Shown: positions 8,501 through 16,580 of the stretch, in pieces
How the letters are laid out: each line of letters starts with the position of its first letter
How positions within the stretch are numbered: the stretch's first letter is position 1
Assembly (NCBI GenBank): GCA_900539465.1
Contig: UQCF01000010.1
Span: 1-64,000 of the forward strand
Reading direction: 5' to 3'
DNA from: an uncultured Ruminococcus sp.
GTDB lineage: Bacteria > Bacillota > Clostridia > Oscillospirales > Acutalibacteraceae
DNA: 64,000 nucleotides
Notes under the pieces: generated by a model
The model's input: only the letters and a program-made list of their open reading frames with translations
Database searches by the model: none
What the model was told of the DNA's origin: nothing
Position numbers and translations under genes: made by a program

Positions 8501-8716
8501 ATGAAAGATAAAAAAGAGAAAAAAATTGTAACAGAAATTTCTGTCAATGCCGTTTACGGCAACCCCGAGGATGTATTTGACATGATAAACAAATACGGAA
8601 CTTATGAAATTCAGCCGACCGCAGACACAGAAAACACGTTTCCGTTAATCTCTTCGGGTCTTGCAGACAAAACCTGCAAAGTTACAAAAGATGACATAAA
8701 TGAGGACAATAAATAG
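8501..8716 (+). CDS. Small hypothetical protein
   Basis: A 71-residue acidic/lysine-rich protein starting at ATG 8501 (MKDKKEKKIVTEISVNAVYGN), with GGTGAT four bases upstream; a GTG nine bases earlier is the alternative start. The segment EDVFDMINKYGTYEIQPTADTENTFPLIS looks like a folded alpha/beta core. There is no signal peptide, membrane helix or recognised motif. It stands alone between divergent lacZ and mgtC. Codon use is like its neighbours, so it is probably real, but its function is unknown. Confidence 0.5.
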   Translation: MKDKKEKKIVTEISVNAVYGNPEDVFDMINKYGTYEIQPTADTENTFPLISSGLADKTCKVTKDDINEDNK

Positions 8717-8825
8717 CGGCACTTTCTTCCGTTATTTTACACTAAAATATTTGACAAAAATATATAAACGTGGTATAATGTGTGTCTAAAATTTAGAGAT
8801 GAATTTTTTAAGGAGGAAAAATTTC

Positions 8826-9536
8826 ATGTCATTTTTTTTGTCGGATGTAGGTCAATTTTTTGCAAAATATCCTACATCGGAGTACATATTCAGAGTTATG
8901 CTTGCATCGTTTTGCGGCATTATTGTAGGACTTGAACGCACAAAGCGTTCAAAAGAAGCAGGTATAAGAACCCATTGCATAATAGCCTGCGCGTCTGCAC
9001 TTATTATGATTATATCAAAATATGGATTTGTCGACATGTTAGGTCATGTGGCAGACGGAACACGCGGTGCAGACCCTGCCCGTATAGCTGCACAGGTTAT
9101 AAGCGGTATCAGCTTTTTGGGTGCTGGCGTAATATTTAAAAACGGCAACACCGTCAAAGGCCTTACCACCGCGGCGGGAATATGGGCGACTGCCGCTGTC
9201 GGACTTGCCTGCGGTGCAGGACTTTATTCCATAGCCATATTTGTAACATTTCTTATTATTGTTGTTCAGCTTATTATGCACAGATTTAACGTCGGCAACG
9301 ACGCATACAGTCTAAGCGAAATTCGCCTGACGATAGAAGATACTCCCGAAATTCGCGAAGTGCTTCTTCAAAAGCAGAAAGAACTGAAAATGGAGATACT
9401 GAACTCCAAAGTCTCTACCAAAGAGGATAACAGACTGAGCCTTACCTTATCTGTCAGAATGAGGAATGCAATTCCGCTTGAAGAGGCGGTTGAGTTTATG
9501 GACGAACACCCTGAAATAAAATCAATCAGCGTATAA
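8826..9536 (+). CDS. MgtC/SapB family membrane protein
   Basis: The start is ATG 8826 because AAGGAGG lies just before it; an upstream in-frame ATG precedes that ribosome site. The MgtC core is clear: FRVMLASFCGIIVGLERTKRSKEAGIRTHCIIACASAL, then VISGISFLGAGVIFKNGNTVKGLTTAAGIWATAAVGLACG with four or five membrane helices. A C-terminal ~75-residue ACT-like domain (LTLSVRMRNAIPLEEAVEFMDEHPEIKSISV) completes it. The family is linked to magnesium limitation and acid or membrane-potential adaptation; exact activity is unsettled. A terminator follows. Magnesium transporter mgtE lies 7 kb downstream but is not co-transcribed. Confidence 0.9.
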   Translation: MSFFLSDVGQFFAKYPTSEYIFRVMLASFCGIIVGLERTKRSKEAGIRTHCIIACASALIMIISKYGFVDMLGHVADGTRGADPARIAAQVISGISFLGAGVIFKNGNTVKGLTTAAGIWATAAVGLACGAGLYSIAIFVTFLIIVVQLIMHRFNVGNDAYSLSEIRLTIEDTPEIREVLLQKQKELKMEILNSKVSTKEDNRLSLTLSVRMRNAIPLEEAVEFMDEHPEIKSISV

Positions 9537-9541
9537 AAAAC

Positions 9542-9573
9542 CTGCCTGTGAGTAAATCGCAGGCAGATTTTTG
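9542..9573 (+). terminator. Terminator of the mgtC-like gene
   Basis: CTGCCTGTGA pairs with TCGCAGGCAG over a short AT loop, followed by ATTTTTGTTTTG. Confidence 0.8.
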
Positions 9574-9593
9574 TTTTGTCTTTGCTGAAGATA

Positions 9594-9627
9594 AAAATAA
9601 AGAAAATCCTACCACTTTCGTGATAGG
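9594..9627 (-). terminator. Terminator of tRNA-Thr
   Basis: Read on the minus strand, CCTATCAC-GAAA-GTGGTAGG is followed by ATTTTCTTTATTTTT. It lies 10 bases beyond the tRNA 3' end. Confidence 0.85.
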
Positions 9628-9636
9628 ACTCTGCTT

Positions 9637-9712
<76 letters not shown>

Positions 9713-9828
9713 AGTTTAACCGCGAGACTTATATTACCACAACACACAAACAATGTCAAGAAATAATTTCGGTTGACTTAATTTTTTTTTGCTGTATAAT
9801 GAAAAAGATAACTTTTGGGAGGGTCATT

Positions 9829-10605
9829 ATGCTTTTAACAATAGACATCGGCAACACAAACATCAGTCTCGGTGCTTTTAAAGACGATAAAATCGTTTTT
9901 ACCTCCCGACTTGCAACACAGAGGAACAGAACACAAGACCAATATGCCGTTGAACTGCATAATATTTTTGCTCTTAATAAATCAAAGGCAGCATCTGTTA
10001 ACGGAGCGATTATAAGCAGCGTTGTACCCGAGCTCACAAATGCCATCAAAGGTGCAATATCGCTTGTCACCGGCTGTGAGTCTCTTGTTTTGGGTCCCGG
10101 AATAAAAACCGGACTCAATATAATAACAGGCAGTCACACACAGGTCGGCGCAGACCTTGTCGCAGCATCGGTTGGCGCAATAGCAAAATACCCGTTGCCC
10201 TGTTTTGTTATAGACCTCGGCACGGCAACAAAAATTTTGCTGATAGATGAAAATGCCACGTTTTGCGGCTGCACAATTTCAGCAGGCGTTAAGATTTCGC
10301 TTGACGCGCTCTCGCAAAGAACATCTCAGCTGCCTGCAATCAGTTTAAAAACACCGTCGCACGCAATCGGCACAAACACAATAGACTGTATGCTCTCCGG
10401 CACGGTGCTCGGCACAGCCGCAATGCTTGACGGATTAACCGACAGAATGGAAAAAGAATTCGGAAAAGCAATAAAATCAACCGTTGCAACCGGCGGACTT
10501 TCAAAAGAAATTGTTAAAAGCTGTTACAGAGAAGTAACGCATGACCCCGACCTTATTTTTGAGGGACTAAGAGTAATTTACGAAAAAAATGTAAAAACTA
10601 AATAA
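9829..10605 (+). CDS. coaX: Type III pantothenate kinase
   Basis: CoaX phosphorylates pantothenate in the first step of coenzyme A synthesis; it needs a monovalent cation and is feedback-resistant to CoA. Diagnostic motifs: LLTIDIGNTNISLGAF at the N-terminus (phosphate loop), GADLVAASVGAI, and VIDLGTATKILLIDENATFCGCTISAGV. The length of 258 aa is typical. The start is ATG 9829, preceded by GGGAGGG; an in-frame ATG ten codons upstream lacks a ribosome site. An ECF S-component follows after 60 bases, so the two are likely co-transcribed. Confidence 0.95.
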   Translation: MLLTIDIGNTNISLGAFKDDKIVFTSRLATQRNRTQDQYAVELHNIFALNKSKAASVNGAIISSVVPELTNAIKGAISLVTGCESLVLGPGIKTGLNIITGSHTQVGADLVAASVGAIAKYPLPCFVIDLGTATKILLIDENATFCGCTISAGVKISLDALSQRTSQLPAISLKTPSHAIGTNTIDCMLSGTVLGTAAMLDGLTDRMEKEFGKAIKSTVATGGLSKEIVKSCYREVTHDPDLIFEGLRVIYEKNVKTK

Positions 10606-10665
10606 AAAGACGTTGTTATTTTATGCACTGTATCCCTTTGGGAGCAGGAGCAAGGAGGAATAAAT

Positions 10666-11295
10666 ATGTCAAACACAAAAACCACGTCATCGGCAAAGCG
10701 AAGGAACAGCACAGTTAATCTGACTGTAACCGCGGCTCTTGCAGCCATAATCGTTGTGATGACATTCACCCCGGTCGGCTATCTCAACATAGGCATTGTT
10801 GAAATAACCTTTCTCACCATTCCCGTAGCGATAGGCGCAATAGTTTGCGGACCAGCATCGGGCGCAGTGCTCGGCGCAGTATTCGGACTGACAAGCTTTA
10901 TGCAGTGCTTCGGCATCGGCAGACCGTCGGTATTCGGCGCGGCGTTGCTCGCAATCAACCCGATTTCTACCGCAATTATTTGCTTTTTGCCGCGAATACT
11001 CGCAGGTTTTCTCTCGGGATTAATATTCAAAGCTTTTAAGAACAAGCAAGGCGTTATATCTTATTCCGTCACATCACTTAGCACAGGCGTGTTTAACACG
11101 TTGTTTTTTCTTGCCGTGCTCATTCTCGGCTTTAGCAAAGAAAGCCTCACGGGGCTTCAGCTCGGCGACAATCTGCTTCAGATAGTCGGAGCGATAATAA
11201 CGGTAAATTCCGTTATAGAATGGGTTGTTTGCCTTGTGGTCGGTCTTGCGGTAAGCAAGGCACTCGCAGCAGTATTAAAAAACAAAAGAGCATAA
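10666..11295 (+). CDS. ECF transporter S-component, probably for pantothenate
   Basis: The protein has six hydrophobic segments, a lysine/serine-rich N-terminus, and the S-component signature region LTVTAALAAIIVVMTFTPVGYLNIGIVEITFLTIPVAIGA, followed by GPASGAVLGAVFGLTSFMQ. These proteins bind one vitamin and use a shared EcfAAT energising module, which is not in this window. Location directly after coaX (60 bases, AAGGAGG before the ATG) argues for pantothenate (PanT-like), as genes are often paired with their pathway. The substrate is inferred from context alone. A member of the hairpin repeat family follows as terminator. Confidence 0.8.
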   Translation: MSNTKTTSSAKRRNSTVNLTVTAALAAIIVVMTFTPVGYLNIGIVEITFLTIPVAIGAIVCGPASGAVLGAVFGLTSFMQCFGIGRPSVFGAALLAINPISTAIICFLPRILAGFLSGLIFKAFKNKQGVISYSVTSLSTGVFNTLFFLAVLILGFSKESLTGLQLGDNLLQIVGAIITVNSVIEWVVCLVVGLAVSKALAAVLKNKRA

Positions 11296-11331
11296 CGGAT
11301 TTGACTGTCGCAATCAGCACAGAATGAAGAA

Positions 11332-11390
11332 AAAGCTATAATTCACAACGGTAACCAAATTGCCGAATGTGAATTATAGCTTTAATTTTT
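11332..11390. repeat. Dispersed hairpin repeat, copy A
   Basis: A 16-bp perfect arm, AAAGCTATAATTCACA (11332-11347), pairs with TGTGAATTATAGCTTT (11368-11383). An inner CGGTAA/TTGCCG stem lies between them, and T's follow. It lies between converging genes and can terminate both. It shares arm and loop sequence with copies at 20369, 52218 and 54051. Confidence 0.85.
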
Positions 11391-11452
11391 ATTTGACTGA
11401 ATAAAGCTCAATCCGCTCTCTTAATTATTTGCATTAAATAATCATATAACGG

Positions 11453-12805
11453 TTAATTAATGACATTTGCCTCATCTTTTTCACTCACTGCCATGCTGGC
11501 AAGGGTTATTTCACTATATTGTGTTGATATAATTTCTGTTTTTGAAACGCGCGAATATATTCCGCGAAAATGTCCGCCGTAAAGGAACAGACCTGTGAGA
11601 TTGGAATAATCGCAGTATTTGTTATCTTCACTGAAATCAGTATTTTTAGTAACATAAGGCGTTACAAATTCCTGAACGATATAGCCTTTATCCATACATT
11701 TGTTAATGTATTTTTTCCACTCGCCGTCCGTCTCGCACTCAACGCCGGCATGGACGCCGTATGAGCCGTAAGAGTCAACGGGCTTTATTATCCATTTGTT
11801 TTTTTCGCGGCAGATTTTCGATAAATCAATGAGCGGATTATCTTTTTCTAACATATATGTTTTAGGGATATGCTTATCTATGAAATCAAGCTCATCATCT
11901 GTGAGAAAATCGAGCCCCTCTTTTTGCGAGAGCACTTTAAACAGAATTTTGCTGTGAGCCACCTGTGTTCTGATGGCACCGACAAGGCAGACGGCGCAGT
12001 TCTCTATTGCGTAAATAAAGTCGGGCACAAGGTCAATATTTTCTATAATATCGTGTGTTACGGCGCGGCGGTATATTGCGTCGATTTTCATGTTGCTCGG
12101 CGAAAAAAGCTTGCCGTCTTTATATTTAAGCTCTTTAATGTCGCAGACTTCGGCGTTTATGCCCGCCCTTTCAAATGCGAGCCTGAACTGTTCAAATTCG
12201 TTTATTGTTCCGCGGTCGAGAAAATCCACAATCGCAACATTGGGGTTTGAAACACGGTTCTTATAAGTCTCGTAAACCGCCATAAAATCTTTTACAAACG
12301 AGTCAAAAAGCTCAAACGATTTTATATTGTATTTCTTTTCGAGTTTGGCGTAAGCGTCAGTAAGTTTAACGGAGATATTCAGCTCTCTGTCTTCGTTCAT
12401 GGCGCTTGTTCCGTCAGTGTTTATTTCGCAGAATTTAAAATCGTGAGTATCTTCATTAAAGAAAATATCCACCCTTGCAACAGGCAAAAGGCAATCGTAG
12501 CCTGCGGGTGCAAGGATAAGCTTTTGCAGATTTTCGTCAAAGAAAAAGTATTTTCTGAAGCTTTCGTTTTGAAGATAATTTTTTATAACCTTTGTAAGTA
12601 TCGTATGAGTTTTTTCTGCTATATTTTTAAACTCCGAGCACTCGGACTCATCAAACATTTTGGGAATTGCAAGTGTTCTGACAACTCTGCCGTGATATTT
12701 TGCGGTGGAGTTTTTGATGTAATCCGTTTGAGCGGCAAATGATTTTTTGCTCTTTTGCCAGTCTGAATTAAATGTATCTATATATATCTTTTCGCTCTGC
12801 TTCAT
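11453..12805 (-). CDS. ATP-grasp ligase-like protein (glutathione/glutathionylspermidine synthase type)
   Basis: The 450 aa run from a pre-ATP-grasp region to an ATP-grasp core: LPVARVDIFFNEDTHDFKFCEINTDGTSAMNEDREL (nucleotide/metal-binding acidic residues), then ICREKNKWIIKPVDSYGSYGVHAG (lysine and glycine-rich loop) and KGYIVQEFVTPYV (hinge). ATP-grasp enzymes join a carboxylate to an amine. The gene overlaps by four bases (ATGA) with the upstream glutamate-cysteine ligase-type gene, so the product probably acts on a gamma-glutamyl compound, analogous to glutathione synthase. Sequence alone does not give the acceptor. GGAG lies before the ATG. Confidence 0.7.
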   Translation of the reverse strand: MKQSEKIYIDTFNSDWQKSKKSFAAQTDYIKNSTAKYHGRVVRTLAIPKMFDESECSEFKNIAEKTHTILTKVIKNYLQNESFRKYFFFDENLQKLILAPAGYDCLLPVARVDIFFNEDTHDFKFCEINTDGTSAMNEDRELNISVKLTDAYAKLEKKYNIKSFELFDSFVKDFMAVYETYKNRVSNPNVAIVDFLDRGTINEFEQFRLAFERAGINAEVCDIKELKYKDGKLFSPSNMKIDAIYRRAVTHDIIENIDLVPDFIYAIENCAVCLVGAIRTQVAHSKILFKVLSQKEGLDFLTDDELDFIDKHIPKTYMLEKDNPLIDLSKICREKNKWIIKPVDSYGSYGVHAGVECETDGEWKKYINKCMDKGYIVQEFVTPYVTKNTDFSEDNKYCDYSNLTGLFLYGGHFRGIYSRVSKTEIISTQYSEITLASMAVSEKDEANVIN

Positions 12806-14055
12806 ACCAAAATCTCCTTTGAAATAAGCGCTTGTCTGACGGTTTGAGAATTTTCGGCAGATGTTTTAAGAGGACGTAAAAAATCTTTTTCAGAGCTTTC
12901 GAGCCCATCTTCGGCATAAGAAAAAGCTTTTTTCGTTAATTTTTTAATATCACAGCCGAAATAATCGGATTTAAACCCGTTTTTTTGAATATCTTTTTTG
13001 ACTCGGCATATGTCTCGGTACTTTACGTTCTTAAAAAGATTGTTAAAATACCCGAGTGCGTCACAGTTATAAAAAAGTCCTTTTATCAGCGCGGCATATG
13101 AGAGCATAAATTCGGGCGGCATACTGTCACCGCAGCGTATTTCTATAAACTGCTTTGCTCTGATATCGGGGAATACCATAGATAAAATATGCTTGATTTC
13201 GCCCTCGTTGATTTCTCTGCCGTCAAAAATCTGCTCGGCGGTTTTTTTGCCCGTTTTTATGCAGGAGTCGCCGTTCATAATAAAAATCGGCGGAACGGAA
13301 CAGACCCACTCGGCGTACTCTTTAAAACCGAAGCCTTTATCAAAAGCTTCTGCCGAAAGTTCACATCTTTTGCCGTCAACATTTTGCCAAATCATTGACC
13401 TTGCCGAAAATCCGTTGTATTTTTTGCCCTCAAAAACATCTGCATTGTCGGTAACAAGATAAAAAAGCGGAGAAAGCAGATTTGCAAGGCGGTATTTCTC
13501 CGAAAAATCTGTTTCGTCAAAATAGTCTATATTAACCTGAACGGACGCACTGCCCCTCATCATCCACATCGCATTTGTACCGACGGACTTAAAATATTCA
13601 TCCATTAAATAATAGCGTTCTTTAGGGATAAGCGTAAGCTCTTCTGCCTTTGAAAACGGCTGATAGCCGCTTGTAACAAGAGTGTATGAATACTTTAAAA
13701 GTATATTGTTTATGCGCTCGTTAAATGACATATACAGATTTTTTATATCTTCAATTTCGGCGCACGGAACAATGCTTGTTTCTATTTGCGCGGCAGGCTC
13801 AAGAGCGATATAAACGCGCCCGTCGTCCAGCCCTATCAGATGACCACTTGAACAGACCTTGTTGCCGTAATGGCAAGACAGCTCTTTTAATATATTTTCA
13901 ACACTCGTATCTCCAAGAAAAGGAACGGCCTTGCCTCCTCTTTCCGTAATAAAATGCTCACACTCTATGCCGATGTTTTTACTGCTGCTTTTTTTACTGC
14001 CCGAAGCGATATAGTCGGCTATGCGGTTTATATTTGCTTTACTGTTAAGTGACAT
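12802..14055 (-). CDS. Glutamate-cysteine ligase family protein (GCS2/plant-type)
   Basis: Hallmarks of the carboxylate-amine ligase fold: NIGIECEHFI near the N-terminus (acidic metal/ATP residues), LEPAAQIETSIVPC (the EPGGQxE-like motif), YLMDEYF and MMRGSASVQVNIDYFDE (catalytic strand), and RCELSAEAF further on. The length of 417 aa fits plant-type GshA/EgtA-like enzymes. The expected reaction is ATP-dependent gamma-glutamylation of cysteine or a similar amine. It is the first gene of a two-gene unit with the overlapping ATP-grasp gene and diverges from the YetF gene. AGAAAGAAG precedes the ATG. Confidence 0.8.
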   Translation of the reverse strand: MSLNSKANINRIADYIASGSKKSSSKNIGIECEHFITERGGKAVPFLGDTSVENILKELSCHYGNKVCSSGHLIGLDDGRVYIALEPAAQIETSIVPCAEIEDIKNLYMSFNERINNILLKYSYTLVTSGYQPFSKAEELTLIPKERYYLMDEYFKSVGTNAMWMMRGSASVQVNIDYFDETDFSEKYRLANLLSPLFYLVTDNADVFEGKKYNGFSARSMIWQNVDGKRCELSAEAFDKGFGFKEYAEWVCSVPPIFIMNGDSCIKTGKKTAEQIFDGREINEGEIKHILSMVFPDIRAKQFIEIRCGDSMPPEFMLSYAALIKGLFYNCDALGYFNNLFKNVKYRDICRVKKDIQKNGFKSDYFGCDIKKLTKKAFSYAEDGLESSEKDFLRPLKTSAENSQTVRQALISKEILV

Positions 14056-14119
14056 ATTATCTTCTTTCTCTCAAATGGTTTTTATTTGATTTTTTTGACA
14101 TAATAATATCGGTGATACT

Positions 14120-14797
14120 ATGATAATAACTTTAATACGCGGCTTTATTTTATACATCGCGATAATAATTTGTATGCGTTTTATGGGCAAACGTCAGCTC
14201 GGCGAGTTGCAGCCGACAGAGCTTGTTATAACTATTTTGCTCTCGGAGATTGCCGCTATTCCGATGCAGGACAACGAAATTCCGATGATAAACTCGCTTT
14301 TGGCAGTTGCGCTGCTTGTTAGCCTCGAGATAATAAACTCCGTTATAATTATGAAAAATACCAAAATAAGATATTTGCTTCAAGGCAAGCCGGCAGTCGT
14401 TATAAAAGACGGAAAAATCGACCAAAAGAAGCTCAAAAAGTTAAGGTTTACCGGCGATGATATTCTTGACCAATTAAGGCAAAAAGATATTTTTGATATA
14501 AACGAGGTGCAGTATGCCGTTATTGAAACAAACGGCAGCCTCAGTGTTATGAAGAACCCCGAAAACGAGATGCCAACGGTCAGTCAATTCGGCTTTAATA
14601 CAGAAAGAAGAGGAATACCGGTTTTGGCGGTAAATGACGGACGTTATATTGACACCGCCATAAACGAATCGGAAGAAATATCTAAAAAAACAGTCGAAAA
14701 AATATTAAAAAAAGAAAATGCCGATGTTAAAGAAGTTTTGATTATGCTTATCGACAAATACGGCAACTACACGATTATAAAGAAGGATAAAAATTGA
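14120..14797 (+). CDS. YetF/DUF421 family membrane protein
   Basis: Three N-terminal membrane segments (LIRGFILYIAIIICMRFMGKRQLGELQPTELVITILLSEIA, then SLLAVALLVSLEIINSVIIM) are followed by a soluble domain with the family pattern RYLLQGKPAVVIKDGKID...LRQKDIFDINEVQYAVIETNGSLSV. B. subtilis paralogues are linked to spore or membrane functions; the biochemical role is unknown. GGTGAT precedes the ATG. The stop overlaps the TTG start of the DUF4363 gene, a frequent pairing in clostridia. Confidence 0.9.
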   Translation: MIITLIRGFILYIAIIICMRFMGKRQLGELQPTELVITILLSEIAAIPMQDNEIPMINSLLAVALLVSLEIINSVIIMKNTKIRYLLQGKPAVVIKDGKIDQKKLKKLRFTGDDILDQLRQKDIFDINEVQYAVIETNGSLSVMKNPENEMPTVSQFGFNTERRGIPVLAVNDGRYIDTAINESEEISKKTVEKILKKENADVKEVLIMLIDKYGNYTIIKKDKN

Positions 14798-15132
14798 AAA
14801 GATTTGTTTGTGCGATAATTCTTTTGGCGGTGACGATCTGCGCCGCAGTGCTGTTGACTTTAAGAACCTCATCTCTCGCGAACGATCTGGAGCTGCTCGT
14901 TGACTCCCCTGCAAACGCCGAAGAGATATGCTCATGGTGGGAAGAAAACGAAAAATGGTTCAGCGTTTTGCTGCCGCATCATGATACGGAAGAAATAGAA
15001 GCGCTGATAGAAAGCCTTGAAGACACGGGAAAGGCATCTGCCGAAAATTACAGCATGATACGCGCCGAGCTTAAAAGCAAAATACGGCTTTTAAAGGAGT
15101 CTATGCTCGTAAACGCGGAAAATATTTTTTAA
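14794..15132 (+). CDS. DUF4363-like small membrane-anchored protein
   Basis: A 112-residue protein with one N-terminal hydrophobic helix (FVCAIILLAVTICAAVLLTL) and a helical, acidic remainder ending in a basic helix. The TTG start overlaps the preceding stop (TTGA), implying translational coupling to YetF. This size, topology and position match the DUF4363 partner of YetF-like proteins. The function is unknown. Its stop overlaps the converging gene by four bases. Confidence 0.7.
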   Translation: MKRFVCAIILLAVTICAAVLLTLRTSSLANDLELLVDSPANAEEICSWWEENEKWFSVLLPHHDTEEIEALIESLEDTGKASAENYSMIRAELKSKIRLLKESMLVNAENIF

Positions 15133-16310
15133 CCGAGCCCCGAATCTTTGAACTTTTTAATATCGCTTTCGTCTGACTGTGTTACGCCTTTTAAGCGGTA
15201 GCTTATATTTTTGCGCGATTTAAAAAGAGTTGAGAAAATTCGTATCACCCAAAAAATCGGCAAAAGAAATTTATGCTTTTTAATCGTTTTATAGCGTGCG
15301 CTCATATATTTGAACCCGGGAAATATGTTCTTTAAAACATATTTCAGCTTGTTTGCGGAATAAGAGCCGTCCGAGGCTTCGGCTTGCAAAAACCTGTTAA
15401 GCTCAAGATTATGTATATTGCCGTAAACTCCGGAAAAAACTATGTATTCGCCCACACTGTCGAGTGAAAAAACGGCATTTTTCGAGAACCACTCATCAGA
15501 GAGCTTTTCTATTGTTTGGCAAAATTTCAAAAGACCGAGTATTTCAAATTCCGCGTTCAAATATTCTCTGTTAAGAGACTTGCCGTATGCTTGGTTATAA
15601 ACCCAAACGTCCGCAACGGAGCGGATGCCCGTTCCGCAGCGTTTAAAATGCTTTGCCATGTGGGCAATCAGAAATATATAAAAATCTTCTTTTGAAAGTT
15701 CATAGCCGTATTGTGAGCCTTCCGCAAGCCTTGCACGGTCAAATCCCACTCCGAAATATGAATACATCTCTGTCAGCTCTTCATCAACAAGCGAGCGATG
15801 AAGCTCAACGTTTAATGCTGGCTTTTTTATATAGTGGTCGTGAAGATTTTCGCGTCCTTTCAGGCTGAATCCGCATTTATTCATAACCTCCTGCGCTTTG
15901 TCGATATTCTCACCGACAAGAATATCAACATCGCCCATTGAGCGCATATTGGGCTGCGGATAGAGATGCTTTATGACATAGCCCTTTAAAATCATATACG
16001 GTATTTCGGCGTTTTCAAAGGCAGATGCAAGAAGTGTAATTTCAACATCCGTCTGCGCTTCTTTTGCGAGCGACTGCAAAATTATTTCGCTGTAATAGCT
16101 TTTTATATCGTCGGGCACAGGCTCGCTGATTTTGCCGATTGCGTATGCCGCAATGTTGCTTATGCAGTGCTTCTCGGTGACGGATTTCAGCGCGTACCAA
16201 TCAAGATTTTGCGGTGCGGCAGGCGGACATTCACCGTTTAAAACAGCGCCGATAAGTTTAATTGCATATATTCCGGCTTTAAGTTCTTTTTCTTTCTCCT
16301 GCATCGTCAT
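15129..16310 (-). CDS. Putative nucleotidyltransferase (NTP_transf_5 type)
   Basis: The core motif is PYMILKGYVIKHLYPQPNMRSMGDVDILVGENIDKA, where G-(x)n-DVDILV is the nucleotidyltransferase metal-binding pattern. LNVELHRSLVDEE and a long helical C-terminus follow. The 393 aa fit the family, whose members occur near polysaccharide and peptide-modification genes, but the substrate is unknown. GGGAGG sits before ATG 16310. The basic C-terminus suggests nucleic-acid or membrane contact. The gene is monocistronic and divergent from mgtE. Confidence 0.75.
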   Translation of the reverse strand: MTMQEKEKELKAGIYAIKLIGAVLNGECPPAAPQNLDWYALKSVTEKHCISNIAAYAIGKISEPVPDDIKSYYSEIILQSLAKEAQTDVEITLLASAFENAEIPYMILKGYVIKHLYPQPNMRSMGDVDILVGENIDKAQEVMNKCGFSLKGRENLHDHYIKKPALNVELHRSLVDEELTEMYSYFGVGFDRARLAEGSQYGYELSKEDFYIFLIAHMAKHFKRCGTGIRSVADVWVYNQAYGKSLNREYLNAEFEILGLLKFCQTIEKLSDEWFSKNAVFSLDSVGEYIVFSGVYGNIHNLELNRFLQAEASDGSYSANKLKYVLKNIFPGFKYMSARYKTIKKHKFLLPIFWVIRIFSTLFKSRKNISYRLKGVTQSDESDIKKFKDSGLG

Positions 16311-16382
16311 AGCCGCACCTCCCTATTTTCTGTAATTGTATAATATTTTCCTAAAAAAGTAAACTGTTTGTCTAAAAATGTC

Positions 16383-16411
16383 TTGACTTTAAAGAGGCTA
16401 AAAGGTAAAAT
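16383..16411 (+). promoter_or_regulatory. Promoter of mgtE
   Basis: TTGACT (16383-16388), a 17-base spacer and TAAAAT (16406-16411) predict a transcript starting near 16418, leaving a leader of about 160 bases. Confidence 0.7.
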
Positions 16412-16417
16412 ATGTTT

Positions 16418-16580
16418 ATTGAATAAAAGTGAGGTGAATTTCTTGAACAGCGACAGTAGTCCCGTTCCATTATGCACGGTCAAAACTAAATTAAGTAAAA
16501 GCGTCAGGGCTGTTCGGGGAATTTAATCTTTCCGGTACGGTTGTTACGTCCTTGCGCTTTTGCGGAAAGGGCGTTTTTTT
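16418..16580 (+). promoter_or_regulatory. Structured 5' leader of mgtE (candidate metal-responsive element)
   Basis: The leader folds into a long-range stem, CTTGAACAGC (16442-16451) with GCTGTTCGGG (16509-16518, two G-U pairs). This encloses small hairpins (CCGT/ACGG at 16462-16479; ACT/AGT near 16486). A second hairpin, CTTTCCG (16528-16534) with CGGAAAG (16563-16569), runs straight into seven T's that touch the ATG at 16581. It resembles a terminator and also holds the purine-rich ribosome site in its 3' arm. I do not recognise the M-box (ykoK) consensus. Confidence 0.55.

Noticed and set aside
16443..16527. Possible 27-codon leader peptide (TTG start after GAGGTGA) in the mgtE leader
   Set aside because: The frame is open and has a ribosome-like site, but TTG is a weak start and the peptide has no proline or acidic run like that of known Mg2+ leader peptides. 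The overlapping base-paired structure explains the sequence better.
16418..16580. M-box (ykoK) riboswitch
   Set aside because: The position before mgtE is right, but I could not find the conserved M-box bases by reading; calling it would be a guess.
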